The notes beneath the pieces are model-generated. The model was given only the letters and a program-made list of their open reading frames with translations, did not search any database and was not told where the DNA came from. The position numbers and the translations under genes are program-made. From positions 1 to 7,901 of the forward strand of contig CAKUQA010000045.1 of NCBI GenBank assembly GCA_934675225.1: a stretch of DNA of 7,901 nt. Reading direction: 5' to 3'. The stretch comes from an uncultured Candidatus Melainabacteria bacterium. Its GTDB lineage: Bacteria > Cyanobacteriota > Vampirovibrionia > Gastranaerophilales > Gastranaerophilaceae. This document shows, piece after piece, positions 5,829-7,901 of this stretch (position 1 is the stretch's first letter; every line of letters starts with the position of its first letter).

Positions 5829-6716
5829 ATGAAATTTCAAAATCTATTACAAAATATCTTTAATAATGAGCGTTTTGCCGGTTGGATATTTATTTTGCCG
5901 GCGCTATTAGGAATTTTTATTTTTATTGTAATTCCGGTAATTTGTTCTTTTGGATTAAGTTTTGCAAAATGGGATTTACTTAACCCTATTCAATTTGTCG
6001 GTTTGGAAAATTATAAAGAAATTTTTTCAGAAGCTTTGTTTTTTAAGATATTTTTAAATACAATTGTTTTTGCTTTTTCATCTTCTGTTTTTGGAGTGAT
6101 TATTCCGTTGGTTTTAGCTTGTATTTTAAATAATAAAATTAGAGGTTCAGAATTCTATAAAACCGCTTACTTTTTACCGTTTATTACTCCAATGATTGTA
6201 ATCGGTGTTGTTTGGGAATGGATTTTTGACCCAAATATCGGGCTTTTAAATCATGTTTTGCATTTACATATAAATTGGCTTTATGATACACATTTTGCTA
6301 TGCCTGCGTTAATTATTGTTTCTGTGTGGAAATTAATTGGCTACAATATGATTATATTTTTGTCAGCACTATCAGGAATATCTCAGAGTATGTTTGAAGC
6401 AGCTAAAATAGATGGTGCAAACTCGTTTCAAACCTTTAAAAATGTAACTGTACCATTACTTTCCCCTTCGATTTTTTTTGTTGTAATAATCACAGCAATA
6501 AGTTCTTTTCAGGTTTTTGACTTAATTTATTTGATGACGCAAGGTGGACCTTTGGATAGTACAAATGTTTTGGTTTATGCAATTTATCAAAATGCTTTTG
6601 AATATTTTAATATTGGAAAAGCATCGGCAATTGCTTATGTTTTATTTTTTGTAATCCTTGTATTAACTCTTATTCAGTGGAGTTTACGAAAAAAACTTGT
6701 TTATAATGAGGATTAA
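5829..6716 (+). CDS. ABC sugar transporter permease (UgpA/MalF family)
   Basis: One of the two membrane subunits of a carbohydrate uptake ABC transporter of the CUT1 type. The 295-residue length is normal, with about six hydrophobic segments (roughly 17-41, 75-101, 111-132, 157-181, 212-234, 265-285). The EAA loop that docks the ATPase is clear at 190-211 (EAAKIDGANSFQTFKNVTVP then LL). The TQGGPLDSTNVLVY stretch (237-250) is typical of the first permease of the pair. The next gene is neither the second permease, a solute-binding protein nor an ATPase, so partners must be elsewhere. The substrate cannot be told; a sugar or glycerol phosphate is likely. No Shine-Dalgarno precedes the ATG, and the gene starts 51 bp from the divergent mutase start, over a palindromic site. 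Confidence 0.93.
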   Translation: MKFQNLLQNIFNNERFAGWIFILPALLGIFIFIVIPVICSFGLSFAKWDLLNPIQFVGLENYKEIFSEALFFKIFLNTIVFAFSSSVFGVIIPLVLACILNNKIRGSEFYKTAYFLPFITPMIVIGVVWEWIFDPNIGLLNHVLHLHINWLYDTHFAMPALIIVSVWKLIGYNMIIFLSALSGISQSMFEAAKIDGANSFQTFKNVTVPLLSPSIFFVVIITAISSFQVFDLIYLMTQGGPLDSTNVLVYAIYQNAFEYFNIGKASAIAYVLFFVILVLTLIQWSLRKKLVYNED

Positions 6717-6797
6717 TTTTTGTAACAAATAAACTTAAATTGTTAAAGGTTTTACTTAAATACTCCGTTTATTTATTTGTAATAGGGAGTGTGTTTT

Positions 6798-6938
6798 ATG
6801 CTAGAAAATACCAATAAAGACGATATAACAAAAGAAATAAATAATTTAGTTGAAAACATAGAAAAAGTTAAAGAAAATGTTGACATTTATTGCGAATTAA
6901 TGAAAAAAATGTTTTTAAGTACATCCGGCTTAAACTAA
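6798..6938 (+). CDS. Small protein of unknown function (46 residues)
   Basis: I do not recognise this protein. AGGGAG (6784-6789), the best ribosome binding site on this strand, lies 8 nt before the ATG, which is the main reason to call it. The product is charged and looks helical: MLENTNKDDITKEINNLVEN is followed by a lysine/glutamate-rich segment with leucine, isoleucine and valine spaced as in a short amphipathic or coiled-coil helix (residues 10-40). One cysteine is at 32. There is no signal peptide or membrane segment. It lies 81 bp after the permease and 41 bp before the flavoprotein gene on the same strand; co-function is not shown. Confidence 0.6.
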   Translation: MLENTNKDDITKEINNLVENIEKVKENVDIYCELMKKMFLSTSGLN

Positions 6939-6967
6939 TGACTAATGTAATAAAATTAAAATAAGTT

Positions 6968-6973
6968 TATTAT
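6968..6973 (+). promoter_or_regulatory. Possible -10 for a leaderless flavoprotein transcript
   Basis: TATTAT lies six bases before the ATG at 6980, so a standard start site would fall on the A of the start codon. No clear -35 is found 17 bp upstream. This is weak alone in AT-rich DNA but agrees with the absent Shine-Dalgarno. Confidence 0.3.
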
Positions 6974-6979
6974 TTGTTT

Positions 6980-7901
6980 ATGAAAATAGTAATATTAGGC
7001 GGTGTTGCCGCAGGAGCTAAGGCTGCCGCGAAGGCAAGACGAATTCTACCCGATGCTGAAATAGATTTGTATACGGATGATACGCATATTTCTTATTCAT
7101 CTTGTGGTTTGCCCTATTATATTGAGGGGAATTTTGAAGATTACAGGTTGCTTTTAGTAGTTTCACCTGAGGATTTTGAAAAAAAGAATGTGCATATTCA
7201 TCTTAAAAATAGAGCTGTTAAAATAATTCCGGAAACAAAACAAGTTTTAATTCAAGACTTGAACACGCAGAAAGCTTTTTTGACAGAATATGATAAATTG
7301 ATTATTGCAATAGGCGCAAGACCTGTTATTCCGGATATAAAAAATGTTAATTTGCCAAATGTTTTTACCCTAAGAAAAATTGAAGATGGGATTGCAATAA
7401 AAGAAAAAGTTTTTAAATCAAAGCATGCAACGATTGTTGGCGGTGGGTATATTGGGGTTGAACTTTTAGAAGCTTTTGTAAAACAGAATTTAAAAGTTAT
7501 ACTTGTTGAATATTCTCCATACATAATGACAACTTTTGATGAAGATATGTCTAAATTAATTCAAGAACAATTAAATTCAATTAATAATGGACGTTTCGAA
7601 ATTATGACATCTGAAATTGTAACAGAATTTTCCGGGGATTTGGATGGGGTTAAATCAGTAAAAACAGGTACAGGAAAAGAGTTTAATACAGATTTTGTTG
7701 TCCTTTGTACGGGGGCTACTCCAAATGTAGATATTGCAAAAGATGCAGGTATAGATCTAGGTGTGACGGGTGCAATAAAAGTAAACGAAAAAATGGAAAC
7801 AAGTGTAAAAGATATTTATGCTTGTGGAGATTGTGTAGAAGAACATTTGGTTGTTAGTAATACAAAAATATGGCTTCCATTGGGGGCAAATGCTAATAAA
7901 G
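6980..7901 (+). CDS. CoA-disulfide reductase / NADH oxidase family flavoprotein, 3' end missing
   Basis: A FAD-dependent pyridine nucleotide disulfide oxidoreductase with a single redox cysteine. The first 307 residues are present and the frame is open to the window edge; full-length members have about 440-560. In order: FAD-binding ILGGVAAGAKAAAKAR (5-20), the active-site motif SYSSCGLPYYIEG with Cys42, LIIAIGARPVIP (107-118), the NAD(P)H-binding IVGGGYIGVELLEAF (152-166), and the second FAD motif IYACGDC (279-285). The Cys-Gly-Leu-Pro-Tyr-Tyr motif is that of CoA-disulfide reductases and related water-forming NADH oxidases or polysulfide reductases. These keep thiols reduced or remove oxygen; which reaction applies here is open, and a C-terminal rhodanese domain, if present, lies outside. 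No Shine-Dalgarno is seen. TATTAT (6968-6973) would start transcription exactly at the ATG. Confidence 0.92.
   Translation, partial: MKIVILGGVAAGAKAAAKARRILPDAEIDLYTDDTHISYSSCGLPYYIEGNFEDYRLLLVVSPEDFEKKNVHIHLKNRAVKIIPETKQVLIQDLNTQKAFLTEYDKLIIAIGARPVIPDIKNVNLPNVFTLRKIEDGIAIKEKVFKSKHATIVGGGYIGVELLEAFVKQNLKVILVEYSPYIMTTFDEDMSKLIQEQLNSINNGRFEIMTSEIVTEFSGDLDGVKSVKTGTGKEFNTDFVVLCTGATPNVDIAKDAGIDLGVTGAIKVNEKMETSVKDIYACGDCVEEHLVVSNTKIWLPLGANANK

Noticed and set aside
5778..5840. Longer mutase start at 5840.
   Set aside because: It would overlap the divergent permease start, lacks a Shine-Dalgarno and adds an unrelated N-terminus, while 5777 has AGGGAGT and the usual family start.
6725..6780. ACAAATAAA/TTTATTTGT inverted repeat between permease and small ORF as a terminator.
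   Set aside because: The arms are nearly all A/T, 38 bases apart and not followed by a T run, so chance is a sufficient explanation.
7252..7524. 90-codon minus-strand frame inside the flavoprotein gene.
   Set aside because: It is a shadow of a clearly coding plus-strand frame with conserved FAD and NAD motifs.
1..7901. CRISPR array, tRNA, rRNA, transposase or phage integrase.
   Set aside because: Read on both strands, no regularly spaced direct repeats, tRNA-like folds or mobile-element genes were recognised.

Overview
The window is strongly AT-rich bacterial DNA. I read it as coming from a gut-type, probably anaerobic lineage such as Gastranaerophilales (Melainabacteria). The main clue is a prepilin gene with the G|FTLAEVLITLGIIGVVAALTLP leader and a C-terminal NxWKIPxDYP tail; from memory, this paralogous family is abundant in such genomes and in some gut Alphaproteobacteria. 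rpmD (L30), which oxygenic cyanobacteria lack, shows this is not an ordinary cyanobacterium. The placement is an inference and was not tested by any search.

Left part, minus strand (about 123-3290): a short piece of the spc ribosomal operon in the order rpsE, rpmD, rplO, secY, ending in an intrinsic terminator just after secY. It starts at its own good promoter (TTGCAT, 17 bp, TGA-TATTAT) placed directly behind an unrelated prepilin gene. rplR and rplF are therefore missing upstream, and neither adk, map nor infA follows secY before the terminator. The leader and two spacers are unusually long. Each holds an interleaved inverted repeat (A-B-A'-B') ending 21-24 nt before the start codon of rpsE, rpmD and rplO. 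Two of these are copies of one element, with a compensatory base-pair change.

Middle (3294-5777): a prepilin gene (minus) is divergent from a small stand-alone XRE-family regulator (plus). A perfect 9-bp inverted repeat places the same sequence directly upstream of both -10 hexamers, which suggests a shared operator. The XRE gene then converges with a phosphomannomutase/phosphoglucomutase gene (minus), and both stop codons lie in one TTAA.

Right part (5778-7901): divergent from the mutase is an ABC sugar permease of the UgpA/MalF type with no adjacent partner. A 22-bp palindrome lies in the short divergent gap. Then come an unrecognised 46-residue protein with a strong Shine-Dalgarno sequence and the start of a CoA-disulfide reductase/NADH oxidase family flavoprotein cut by the window edge. 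The three longer plus-strand genes have no Shine-Dalgarno sequence but have -10-like hexamers close to their ATG, so they may be leaderless or nearly so.
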